Source: Paludisphaera borealis
Lineage (GTDB): Bacteria; Planctomycetota; Planctomycetia; Isosphaerales; Isosphaeraceae
Direction: 5' to 3'
Assembly: GCF_001956985.1 (NCBI RefSeq)
Contig: NZ_CP019082.1
Location: 5,580,001 to 5,644,000, forward strand
Length of the DNA: 64,000 nucleotides
Under the pieces are notes generated by a model. The model ran no database searches, was not told the origin of the DNA, and saw nothing but the letters and a program-made list of their open reading frames with translations. A program made the translations under genes and the position numbers. Below, one piece after another: positions 1-7,413 of the stretch (positions are counted from its first letter, which is position 1; every line of letters starts with the position of its first letter).

Positions 1-2
1 GT

Positions 3-1421
3 CCGAGGTGGACGGGGGCCGCGGTACTTACCGCGCTGCTCCTCGCGCTGGCGATCTTTCGGTGGACGAATTGGCGAGTTGAGACTGCCGACCACCCGCC
101 CGGCCTTTCCTCGACGCTGCAATCCAAAGGCGTCGAGGCCGACGACGTATTGGCGATCGTATTGAAGCTCGACGAGGTGCAGTGGGAGGCGATGAGCGAG
201 CCCGGCTTGAACGAGGGTGCCGTTCTGTCGTCGGGGCGATTCTCGATTCGCTCTGGTCACGCGGTCCTCTCCTTCTTGAACGGCGTGACGTTGACGCTCG
301 AGGGACCTGCAGACATTGATCTGGTGTCGATCGACAGGGTCTACTGCCGCCGGGGCAAATTGCGAGCCAGGGTGCCCGAAAGCGCCAAGGGGTTCGTCGT
401 CGTCTCCGCCGGATCGGCCGTGATCGATCTCGGCACCGAATTCGCGCTCAACGTCGAGGCCGACGGCAAATCCAAGGTCAGGGTCTTCGAAGGCGAGGCG
501 GAAGCCGGAGTGATCGGCCCGAAGGGCTATCCTCGCCGCATTCAACGCATCGAGAAGAGCAAGGAATTCGAGCTCGATCCCGGCGCCGGAAGGATTGCGG
601 AGGCGGTCGCGGATGTCGAGGGCTTCGCCACCCCTCCGAAACTGATGGCCCCTGGATTGCGATTGGATCCGACTTACCCCTCGGCGGTGCTTCGGTCGAA
701 GCCCAAGAGCTATTGGCGATTTCAAGCCTTGGTCGACGGCGGCGTTCCAAACGAAGTCGTGGGCGAAAGGCCCCTCGTCGTTCACGGCCCGATCACCGTG
801 TCGGGAGGCTCCCAGGGCGACGGATACGCCGTTTTCAAGGCCGGCCATCCGGAGCAGTTCCTGTCCACCGTCGGCCTCTGGAGGTTCGACAGCGAGCCGG
901 GGTGCGCGGTAGAACTCTGGTTCATGGCCGACCAGATCCGCCATGCCTCGCTCTTTGGACTTCGCCCGACGACGGAGGACCTCGCGCAGGCGAGTCAGAA
1001 GCGATATGTTCACGCCTTGCTCCTTGAGCTCACCGCGTATGAACGCTATTCCTTGAACAAACCGGCGTCGATCCGCTTCTTGCGACGGTGGCCGCTCAAC
1101 GACAACGTGGGGACCGACCTCTTCTCCGACAAGCTCTACATTCCTTGGCGCTGGCATCATGTCGTCGCGCAAACGAACGGCGCGAGCATGGACCTCTACG
1201 TCGACGGGGTGAAGAGCCATTCCGCCCCCGTGGAAGGAGGGCCCTCCAATCTGCTTTGCGAGTTGGCCGTAGGGCGGCTCACGTCGGAGCCCTCGGCGCC
1301 GAAGGGCAGCCGATCGTTCGTCGGCCGGCTGGACGAACTGGCCGTCTACGATCGGCCGCTGACTTCCCAGGAGATTCGTCTCCATTACGAATTGGCCAAA
1401 CCCGAACTCCCCGCGGAATGA
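3..1421 (+). CDS. Membrane-anchored FecR-domain protein with LamG domain (5' end outside window)
   Basis: The reading frame is open to the left edge, so the gene starts outside the window. A hydrophobic run at about 24-59 (AVLTALLLALAIF) looks like a single membrane helix, which places the rest outside the cytoplasm. A FecR-type beta-rich domain follows (about nt 220-520, with VVVSAGSAVIDLGTEFALNV). A concanavalin-like LamG fold lies at about nt 700-1400 (SYWRF, WHHVVAQTNG, DLYVDGV, GRLDELAVYDRPLT). In planctomycetes this combination usually sits next to an ECF sigma factor gene and DUF1559 genes and probably senses or binds surface glycans. The DUF1559 neighbour is present and the sigma gene would be off-window. 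The TTG at 150 lies after the helix and is unlikely to be the true start. The family call is firm; the ligand is unknown. Confidence 0.85.
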   Translation, partial: PRWTGAAVLTALLLALAIFRWTNWRVETADHPPGLSSTLQSKGVEADDVLAIVLKLDEVQWEAMSEPGLNEGAVLSSGRFSIRSGHAVLSFLNGVTLTLEGPADIDLVSIDRVYCRRGKLRARVPESAKGFVVVSAGSAVIDLGTEFALNVEADGKSKVRVFEGEAEAGVIGPKGYPRRIQRIEKSKEFELDPGAGRIAEAVADVEGFATPPKLMAPGLRLDPTYPSAVLRSKPKSYWRFQALVDGGVPNEVVGERPLVVHGPITVSGGSQGDGYAVFKAGHPEQFLSTVGLWRFDSEPGCAVELWFMADQIRHASLFGLRPTTEDLAQASQKRYVHALLLELTAYERYSLNKPASIRFLRRWPLNDNVGTDLFSDKLYIPWRWHHVVAQTNGASMDLYVDGVKSHSAPVEGGPSNLLCELAVGRLTSEPSAPKGSRSFVGRLDELAVYDRPLTSQEIRLHYELAKPELPAE

Positions 1422-1604
1422 ACGGGGCGAGCCTCCAACTCCGTCGTCGATGCGAATCCTCCGAATCAATTCGGTGGCAATGGTGTGCGAGTTATAGGTT
1501 TATGTTCATGATGCCGCCGGTCAGTTCGGAATCAGCGGTGGTGTCCGAAACGCTGGTGGAAGCGGGAGCCCTCGAAGGGCTCCATGCCGGGAGGAGATTT
1601 ATCG

Positions 1605-1859
1605 ATGAGTCGTCTTCAAGCACTCGCGACGGGCTTCGCCTTGGTGGGTTTGGTTGGTGTCTTCCAGGGTTGTGGAGGCTCGAGCGACGGGCAGGTGTCT
1701 CCCGAGTTCAGGAAGGCCGACCTGAGATCGCAGGATGCGATGAAGGAGTTCATGCAGAACAACAAGAAGGCCAAACCCAAGACCAAGCCGAAATCGACGT
1801 CCCACCTCACTCCGCCTGGCGGGGCGTCGTCGGCCGACTCCATCGGAAGGAACGCGTGA
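1605..1859 (+). CDS. Small putative lipoprotein
   Basis: The protein is 84 residues. A signal peptide ends in a lipobox-like LVGVFQGCGGSS, so lipidation at that Cys is likely. The remainder is short, charged and Lys-rich (KKAKPKTKPKS) with no recognisable fold. The ATG at 1605 is preferred to the one at 1584 because a GGGAGGAG ribosome site (1589-1596) sits eight bases before it and the signal sequence begins there. It lies between the FecR/LamG gene and the DUF1559 gene on the same strand. Small lipoproteins of this kind often accompany DUF1559 genes in planctomycetes. Function unknown. Confidence 0.75.
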   Translation: MSRLQALATGFALVGLVGVFQGCGGSSDGQVSPEFRKADLRSQDAMKEFMQNNKKAKPKTKPKSTSHLTPPGGASSADSIGRNA

Positions 1860-2054
1860 CGTCGGCGTCTCGGTCGATGCGTGCCATTCGCTGTAAAAAT
1901 GCTCGTAATATGATTGGTTGATGTTGCGACTCGATCCGGCCGGTCCGGAGCTCCGCGTTTCATTCTCCTGACCTTCATTCAGGATTCGTTGTTGCAGAGG
2001 GTTTCGGCGGGGCGGTTGCGACCGTCTCAGGCTTCATCCATTCGGAGAGCTTTC

Positions 2055-3110
2055 ATGTCACGAAATCGACGCGGTTTTACGTTGATCGAATTGCTCGTGG
2101 TCATCGCCATCATCGCGGTCCTCATCGCGCTGTTGCTCCCCGCTGTTCAGGCGGCTCGCGAGGCGGCCCGACACGCACAGTGCGTCAACAACCTGAAACA
2201 GCTCGGGCTCGCCCTGCACAACTACCACCAGGCCGTCGGCGCCTTCCCCATGATGAACAGCGCCGCTTACTCGAACGTACCGCCGAACAACGACAATTTC
2301 ACGACCTGGGGCGTGTTCGGCGCGCACGCGTTTCTGCTGCCCTACCTGGAGCAGTCTCCCGTCTACAACGCCTGCAACTTCGACTTCGGCTCCTATCCTC
2401 GGGGATCGGTGAATTCCGACATGACCTGGACCAACATCACGGTTTGGAACACCAAGGTCTCCTCTTTCATCTGCCCTTCGGACGGCCTCGCCGGCCAGGA
2501 CAACATCTGTAGCTACCAGGGCAATTGCGGCACCGGAACCGACGCCTGGGTATCCCAGAATTCCAACGGGATCTTCTGCCAGAATAAGACCTATGGCCTC
2601 GCCAGCGTGAGCGACGGCACCTCCAACACGATTGCCGCAACCGAGGCGTTGGTCGGCGCCGAAGGGACGCAAAAATACCGCTGGTACAAAGCCGGCTTCA
2701 ATTCCAGCCTGACCGGCGACCCGACCATGATGGTCAGAGACGCCCGCCAGAATCTGGCCGGAATCATGGCGATCGCCGCCCAATGCCAGGCGACGATCAA
2801 GACCCCGAGCCTCTTCTCCAACAAAGGGTATCGCTGGCAGGTCGGAGCCCCCGGCTTCACCATGACCAACATCATCATCACTCCCAACTCGTCGCAGTTC
2901 ACGTTTTCGACTTGCCGCTGGGATTGCAACGAGAACTGCGGCGTTGATTTCGGCCAGCTCCAGACGCCTTCGAGCAACCACGCAGGAGGGGTGAACGTCG
3001 CGTTCGCCGACGGTTCGGTCCGGTTCGTGAAAGACAGCATCAGCCAATCGACCTGGATGTCCCTCGGCAGCCGCGACGGCGGGGAGATCGTCTCTGCGGA
3101 CAGCTACTGA
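2055..3110 (+). CDS. DUF1559 domain protein with type IV pilin-like N-terminus
   Basis: The protein is 351 residues. It begins with a prepilin-type cleavage/methylation motif (RRGFTLIELLVVIAIIAVL) that continues into a hydrophobic helix. The DUF1559 body follows, with the family hallmark ARHAQCVNNLKQLGLALHNYH and a C-terminal H-x9-DG-type motif (HAGGVNVAFADGSVRF). The ATG at 2055 is chosen because the pilin motif starts there and a GGAGAG site lies six bases upstream; the 47 residues upstream in frame do not look coding. The family is greatly expanded in planctomycetes. Members are thought to be exported and assembled like pseudopilins, but the role of individual paralogues is not known. Confidence 0.93.
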   Translation: MSRNRRGFTLIELLVVIAIIAVLIALLLPAVQAAREAARHAQCVNNLKQLGLALHNYHQAVGAFPMMNSAAYSNVPPNNDNFTTWGVFGAHAFLLPYLEQSPVYNACNFDFGSYPRGSVNSDMTWTNITVWNTKVSSFICPSDGLAGQDNICSYQGNCGTGTDAWVSQNSNGIFCQNKTYGLASVSDGTSNTIAATEALVGAEGTQKYRWYKAGFNSSLTGDPTMMVRDARQNLAGIMAIAAQCQATIKTPSLFSNKGYRWQVGAPGFTMTNIIITPNSSQFTFSTCRWDCNENCGVDFGQLQTPSSNHAGGVNVAFADGSVRFVKDSISQSTWMSLGSRDGGEIVSADSY

Positions 3111-3127
3111 GCCTCTCGAATCGGACG

Positions 3128-3146
3128 GCACCCGCCGAACGGGTGC
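3128..3146 (+). terminator. Short hairpin after DUF1559 gene
   Basis: A perfect 7-bp stem (GCACCCG/CGGGTGC) with a 5-base loop lies 18 bases after the DUF1559 stop. There is no T tract, so it is only a weak terminator candidate. Confidence 0.35.
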
Positions 3147-3331
3147 GGAACGGGGACCGGCCGACGCCCGATCCTGGATTCTCGATGGTCTCCGGGTAGT
3201 CGGTTGCGAATAGGGGCCGGCCGCCGCACAATGAGGGCGTCCTGCCTCTTGGTCTTGGCCGAGGGGCGTCGCGGACCGCCGGCCCGGGCGCAACGGTCCG
3301 GTTTCTCCGTCGCTTTCGGAGGGTTGATCTG

Positions 3332-4669
3332 ATGGGTTCCGACGCGAAGACGCCTCGTCGCGAGTTTCTCCGAAGGACCGGCGCGGCGGCGGCGGCCGGG
3401 ATGGCCTTTCCGACGATCGTGACCGGCCGGGCGCTCGGCGGGACCGGTACGGCGGCGGCGAGCGAGCGGATTCGGCTCGGGTTCATCGGCGTCGGCAACC
3501 AGGGGACGAACAACCTCAAGGACTTCCTGAAGCTTAAGGACGCCGAGGTCGTCGCGGTCTGCGACGTCGACAAGGACCGCCTGGCCAAGGCGGCGAAGCT
3601 CGCGGAGCAGGGGGGGCGGAAGGTCGCGGCCCTCGGCGATTACCGCCGGCTGCTCGACGACAAGACGATCGACGCCGTGGTCGTCACCACGCCCGACCAC
3701 TGGCACGCCCTGGCCACCACCGACGCCTGCGTCGCTGGCAAGGACGTCTATTGCGAGAAGCCGCTGAGCCTGACCGTGTCCGAGGGGAGGACGATGGTCG
3801 ACGTCGCCCGCGACGCCAAACGGATCGTTCAGACCGGCAGTCAGCAGCGCTCCGACGACAAGTTCCGGCTCGCCTGCGAGTTGGTTCGCTCGGGCCGGCT
3901 CGGCAAGATCAAGCAGGTCAAGATCCACCTGCCCAAGGTCAACTTCGACGGTCCGGCCATGCCCGACGGCTCGCCGCCGCCCGAGCTCGACTACAACACC
4001 TGGCTCGGCCCCGCGCCCGATCGGCCGTACAACGCCAAGCACGTCCACTACCTGTTCCGGTTCTTCTGGGACTATTCCGGCGGCCAGATGACGAACTTCG
4101 GCGCTCACCACCTCGACATCGCCCAGTGGGGACTGGGACGCGACGACAGCGGGCCGGTCGCGATCGAGGCGAGGGCGACGTTCAACAAGGACGGCTGGTT
4201 CGAGGTCTCCGAGACTAGCCACATCGTTTACACCTACGACGACGGGATCAAGATCCTCTGCTCGCAGGGGACTGACGGCGGCCCTAACGTCCTGTTCGAG
4301 GGCGAGAAGGGCTCGATCGCCGTGTCGCGCGGCAAGATCAGCTCGACGCCCGACGAGATCCTCAAGGAGCCGCTCGCCAAGGGGGACGTCCACCTCTACG
4401 TGAGCAAAGACCACCACCAGAACTGGCTCGACTGTATCAAGTCGCGCGAGCTGCCGATCTGCGACGTCGCCATCGGCCACCGCTCGGCGACGGTCTGCCA
4501 CCTCGGCAACATTGCGATCCGGACCGGCCGGAAGCTCGTCTGGGACCCCGCCGCCGAGACGATCGTCGGCGACCCCGAGGCCGCCAAGATGCTCTCCCGC
4601 CCCTACCGCGCCCCCTGGCGCTTGCCCGAGTCGCCCTCCGCCAAGGCGGGCGCCCCGGCCCGCGCGTGA
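3332..4669 (+). CDS. Gfo/Idh/MocA-family oxidoreductase with Tat signal
   Basis: The protein is 445 residues. The N-terminus RREFLRRTGAAAAAGMAFPTIV is a twin-arginine export signal, so the folded, probably NAD(P)-loaded enzyme should act in the periplasm. A Rossmann fold follows (GFIGVGNQGTNNL), with the family motif CEKPLS at about residue 150 and DHWHALAT before it. The C-terminal half is the alpha/beta substrate domain (GGQMTNFGAHHLDIAQWGLG). GGAGGG (3318-3323) precedes the ATG by eight bases. Tat-exported members are abundant in planctomycetes and act on sugars or sugar derivatives; the substrate cannot be read from sequence. The next gene is a secreted quinoprotein dehydrogenase, which fits a periplasmic sugar-oxidation role. 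Confidence 0.92.
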   Translation: MGSDAKTPRREFLRRTGAAAAAGMAFPTIVTGRALGGTGTAAASERIRLGFIGVGNQGTNNLKDFLKLKDAEVVAVCDVDKDRLAKAAKLAEQGGRKVAALGDYRRLLDDKTIDAVVVTTPDHWHALATTDACVAGKDVYCEKPLSLTVSEGRTMVDVARDAKRIVQTGSQQRSDDKFRLACELVRSGRLGKIKQVKIHLPKVNFDGPAMPDGSPPPELDYNTWLGPAPDRPYNAKHVHYLFRFFWDYSGGQMTNFGAHHLDIAQWGLGRDDSGPVAIEARATFNKDGWFEVSETSHIVYTYDDGIKILCSQGTDGGPNVLFEGEKGSIAVSRGKISSTPDEILKEPLAKGDVHLYVSKDHHQNWLDCIKSRELPICDVAIGHRSATVCHLGNIAIRTGRKLVWDPAAETIVGDPEAAKMLSRPYRAPWRLPESPSAKAGAPARA

Positions 4670-4745
4670 TCGTCGACTCGGGTCGAGTCGAACGGAAATG
4701 GAATTGGAGGCGCCCCGTCCGCGGCGTCGTCTCGGGAGTTTCGTG

Positions 4746-6650
4746 ATGCGTTCATGTGTCGCCAGCGTCGTTTGCGTGCTCGTGTTTTCAGGTCATGTCG
4801 CGGGGCAGTCCGGGCGGACCGTCGACTGGCCGGGCGTGGGGAACGACCCCGGCTGCGCGCGGTATTCGGACCTGGATCAGATCAACCGGGCGAACGTAAC
4901 GCGCTTGAAGCCGGCCTGGACGTACCACACGGGGGAACTCAAGGGCCGCGCCGGCAAGACGATCGAATGCACGCCGCTGGTGGTCGACGGCGTGATGTAC
5001 GTCACGACCGGCTATCTCCGCGTGGTGGCCCTCGACGCGGCGACTGGCAAGGAGATCTGGCAATTCGATCCGCTCAAGGACCATCCGTTCCCGCACGGGC
5101 CGATGTCCGGCGGCGTCAACCGGGGCTGCGCCTACTGGTCCGACGGCCAGCCCGGGGGCGCGCGGCGCATCCTTCACGGCACGTCGGACGGGCGGCTGTT
5201 CTCGCTCGACGCCAAGACCGGCAAGCTCGACCCGAAGTTCGCCGACGGCGGCATCCGCGACCTCCACGCCGCGCTTGAGCCCAAATTCGCGTCGCTCGGC
5301 TACGGGCCGACGTCGGCCCCGGCGGTCTGGAAGGACGTGGTGATCGTCGGCTTCGCGTGCGGCGAGGGGCCGGGCATCGCCGCGCCGGGGGACGTCCGGG
5401 CGTTCGACGTCCGCACGGGCAAGGAACTCTGGCAATTTCGCACCGTGCCCCGCCCGGGTGATGTCGGCGCCGAGACGTGGGAAGGCGAGTCGTGGAAGGA
5501 TCGCGGCGCTGCGAACGCCTGGGGAGGATTCAGCGTCGACATCGAGCGCGGGCTGGTCTTCGCCGGGCTCGGCTCGGCGGCGTTCGATTTCTACGGCGGC
5601 GACCGCCACGGCGACAACCTGTTCGCCAACTGCACCATCGCTCTCGACGCCCGGACCGGCAAGCGCGTCTGGCACTTCCAGACGTTGCGCCATGATATGT
5701 GGGATCACGACCTGCCGGTCTATCCGAATCTGGTCACCGTCACGCACGACGGCAAGAAGATCGACGCCGTCGCGCAGGTGACGAAGACGGGTTACGTCTT
5801 CTTGTTCGACCGCAAGACCGGCAAGCCGCTGTTCGAGGTCGAGCAGCGCAAGGTCCCCGCCTCGGACGTGCCCGGCGAGCAGGCGGCGACGACGCAGCCG
5901 ATCCCGGTCAAGCCGCCGCCGTTCGCGGTCCAGTCGTTCGACGAGTCGAACGTCACCGACATCGGCGAGTCCAACCGGGCGTCGGTTCTCGCCCGCCTCC
6001 GCGAGGTCCGCGGCGGCCCGGCGTTCAACCCTCCCAGCCTGCGTGGGACGGTCGTGATCCCCGGCTATCACGGCGGCGCCAACTGGTCGGGCGCGTCGTT
6101 CGATCCGACCTCCGGCCTGCTCTTCGTCAACTCCAACAACGTCCCCAACATCATCACGCTCGTGGAATCCAAGAAGGGCGACGTGCCGAGGTTCGGCCCT
6201 TACGGGCACTCGGGCTACGTCCAGTTCCTCGACCACGAGGGCTACCCCGCGATGAAGCCTCCCTGGGGCGTGCTGACGGCGATCAACCTGAATACCGGCG
6301 AATTCGCCTGGCAAGTCCCGCTTGGCGAACACCCCGAACTGACCGCCCGAGGCGTGCCCCGGACCGGAACCGAGACCTTCGGCGGCTCGATCGTCACGGC
6401 CGGCGGACTCGTCTTCATCGCCGGCACGAAGGACGAACGTCTCCACGCCTTCGACAAGCAGACCGGTAAGCTGCTCTGGGAACACCCGCTGCCCGCCGGC
6501 GGATACGCCACCCCATCGACTTATCAGGTCAACGGCCGCCAATACGTCGTGATCGCCGCCGGCGGCGCCGGCAAGCTCAACACGAAAGCCGGTGACGCCT
6601 TCGTGGCGTTCGCGTTGGAAGGGGGCGACGGGGACAGCGCGAAGCCTTGA
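4746..6650 (+). CDS. Secreted PQQ-dependent (quinoprotein) dehydrogenase
   Basis: The protein is 634 residues. A signal peptide (MRSCVASVVCVLVFSGHVAGQ) precedes a PQQ-type beta-propeller. Repeated blades of the form ALDAATGKEIW, SLDAKTGKLD, ALDARTGKRVWHFQ and AFDKQTGKLLWEHPL are typical of the quinoprotein glucose/alcohol dehydrogenase superfamily. The opening (DWPGVGNDPGCARYSDLDQINRAN) matches the membrane glucose dehydrogenase class without its N-terminal membrane anchor. The ATG at 4746 is preferred to the in-frame one at 4698 because the signal peptide begins there and GGGAG (4734-4738) is well spaced. It would oxidise a sugar or alcohol in the periplasm and pass electrons to the respiratory chain. 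No pqq biosynthesis genes are in the window. Confidence 0.9.
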   Translation: MRSCVASVVCVLVFSGHVAGQSGRTVDWPGVGNDPGCARYSDLDQINRANVTRLKPAWTYHTGELKGRAGKTIECTPLVVDGVMYVTTGYLRVVALDAATGKEIWQFDPLKDHPFPHGPMSGGVNRGCAYWSDGQPGGARRILHGTSDGRLFSLDAKTGKLDPKFADGGIRDLHAALEPKFASLGYGPTSAPAVWKDVVIVGFACGEGPGIAAPGDVRAFDVRTGKELWQFRTVPRPGDVGAETWEGESWKDRGAANAWGGFSVDIERGLVFAGLGSAAFDFYGGDRHGDNLFANCTIALDARTGKRVWHFQTLRHDMWDHDLPVYPNLVTVTHDGKKIDAVAQVTKTGYVFLFDRKTGKPLFEVEQRKVPASDVPGEQAATTQPIPVKPPPFAVQSFDESNVTDIGESNRASVLARLREVRGGPAFNPPSLRGTVVIPGYHGGANWSGASFDPTSGLLFVNSNNVPNIITLVESKKGDVPRFGPYGHSGYVQFLDHEGYPAMKPPWGVLTAINLNTGEFAWQVPLGEHPELTARGVPRTGTETFGGSIVTAGGLVFIAGTKDERLHAFDKQTGKLLWEHPLPAGGYATPSTYQVNGRQYVVIAAGGAGKLNTKAGDAFVAFALEGGDGDSAKP

Positions 6651-6724
6651 GCCGAACTTCCCCTCGGGCATGCCGCCCCGGAGATCGGGTCGTCAAGGGG
6701 ACGGCCCCTCCTGGACGATGGTAC

Positions 6725-6952
6725 GACCGACCACGGAGGACAGGAGGGACACGGAGGGGGGGCAGGTCAAAACCTTACTGAAATCCCTCTCCCGTCCGCT
6801 CCGTATTCTCCGTGGTGGATTGTGTTGGAATTTGACGGGACCGACCACGGAGGACAGGAGGGACACGGAGGCGGGGCAGGTCGAACCTTGCTGAATTCCC
6901 CCTCCCGTCCGCTCCGTATTCTCCGTGGTGGATTGTGTTGGACGTTTGACGG
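6725..6952. repeat. Two tandem 114-bp units with internal inverted repeats
   Basis: Unit 1 (6725-6838) and unit 2 (6839-6952) are nearly identical. Each begins with GACCGACCACGGAGGACAGG and contains the opposed segment CTCCGTATTCTCCGTGGTGG, so each can fold on itself through CCACGGAG/CTCCGTGG. The array fills most of the gene-free stretch 6651-6955 and ends directly against the stop of the GxxExxY gene. The CCACGGAGGAC motif recurs at 43941 in another intergenic element. I see no open frame of interest in it. Confidence 0.85.
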
Positions 6953-6955
6953 GAC

Positions 6956-7327
6956 TCAGACGACCAGGCGAGAGATGCCGTCTCGCAGATGGACGACGTT
7001 GAAGTTGAGCAGCAAGCCGACTCGAACGCCGCTCAATTTCAAGTAGGAAATCAGTTGGGCCTTATGGATCGGCGCAATCTCGTTCACCGCCTTGACTTCG
7101 ACGATGATGACACCGGCGACCATCATGTCGATTCGATACCCGGCGTCGATTCGGACAAGTTCGTAGACCACCGGCAGCGGAACTTGCGTCTCGACGTTCA
7201 GGCCTCTGCTCCGCAACTCGTGAGCGAGGCATGCTTCATAAGCACTCTCCATCAAGCCGGGTCCCAAAATGGAGTGGACCTTCATCGCCGCATCGATAAC
7301 GGCTCCGCTGGTCTCTTCATGAAGCAT
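6956..7327 (-). CDS. GxxExxY protein (PD-(D/E)XK nuclease-like)
   Basis: The protein is 123 residues from the ATG at 7327. GGAGGAG lies just upstream (on the minus strand), and upstream in-frame sequence belongs to a repeat. The family signature is visible as GLMESAYEACLAHEL. The middle has D-x(n)-E-x-K spacing (GYRIDMMVAG followed by VIIVEVKAV), which fits a small PD-(D/E)XK nuclease fold. The function of this family is not established. The gene is flanked by tandem repeats on its 3' side and by a repeat end (7365-7405) on its 5' side that is shared with a gene-less element at 43901-44090. This suggests it travels with, or acts on, that repeat family. Confidence 0.88.
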   Translation of the reverse strand: MLHEETSGAVIDAAMKVHSILGPGLMESAYEACLAHELRSRGLNVETQVPLPVVYELVRIDAGYRIDMMVAGVIIVEVKAVNEIAPIHKAQLISYLKLSGVRVGLLLNFNVVHLRDGISRLVV

Positions 7328-7364
7328 GTTCTCCTCCACGCAACGTCCCCTCCGCGTGAGTCGC

Positions 7365-7405
7365 GGTGAATTCCCTTGAATCCACAATAGGACGTTGTTC
7401 GTGGA
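7365..7405 (-). repeat. Repeat end shared with the 43.9-kb element
   Basis: Read on the minus strand, these 41 bases match 43902-43942 on the plus strand at 33 of 41 positions without gaps. The match starts at TCCACGAACA and ends at TTCAAGG-AATTCACC. In the second copy the same terminus forms a terminal inverted repeat. Confidence 0.75.
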
Positions 7406-7413
7406 GGGGCGTC

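Noticed and set aside
1088-1921. 277-codon plus-strand frame across the FecR gene end and the lipoprotein
   Set aside because: It overlaps two supported genes in another frame and is Arg-rich without motif.
4788-6671. Long open frame antisense to the quinoprotein gene
   Set aside because: Same effect; the sense strand has a signal peptide and complete propeller motifs.
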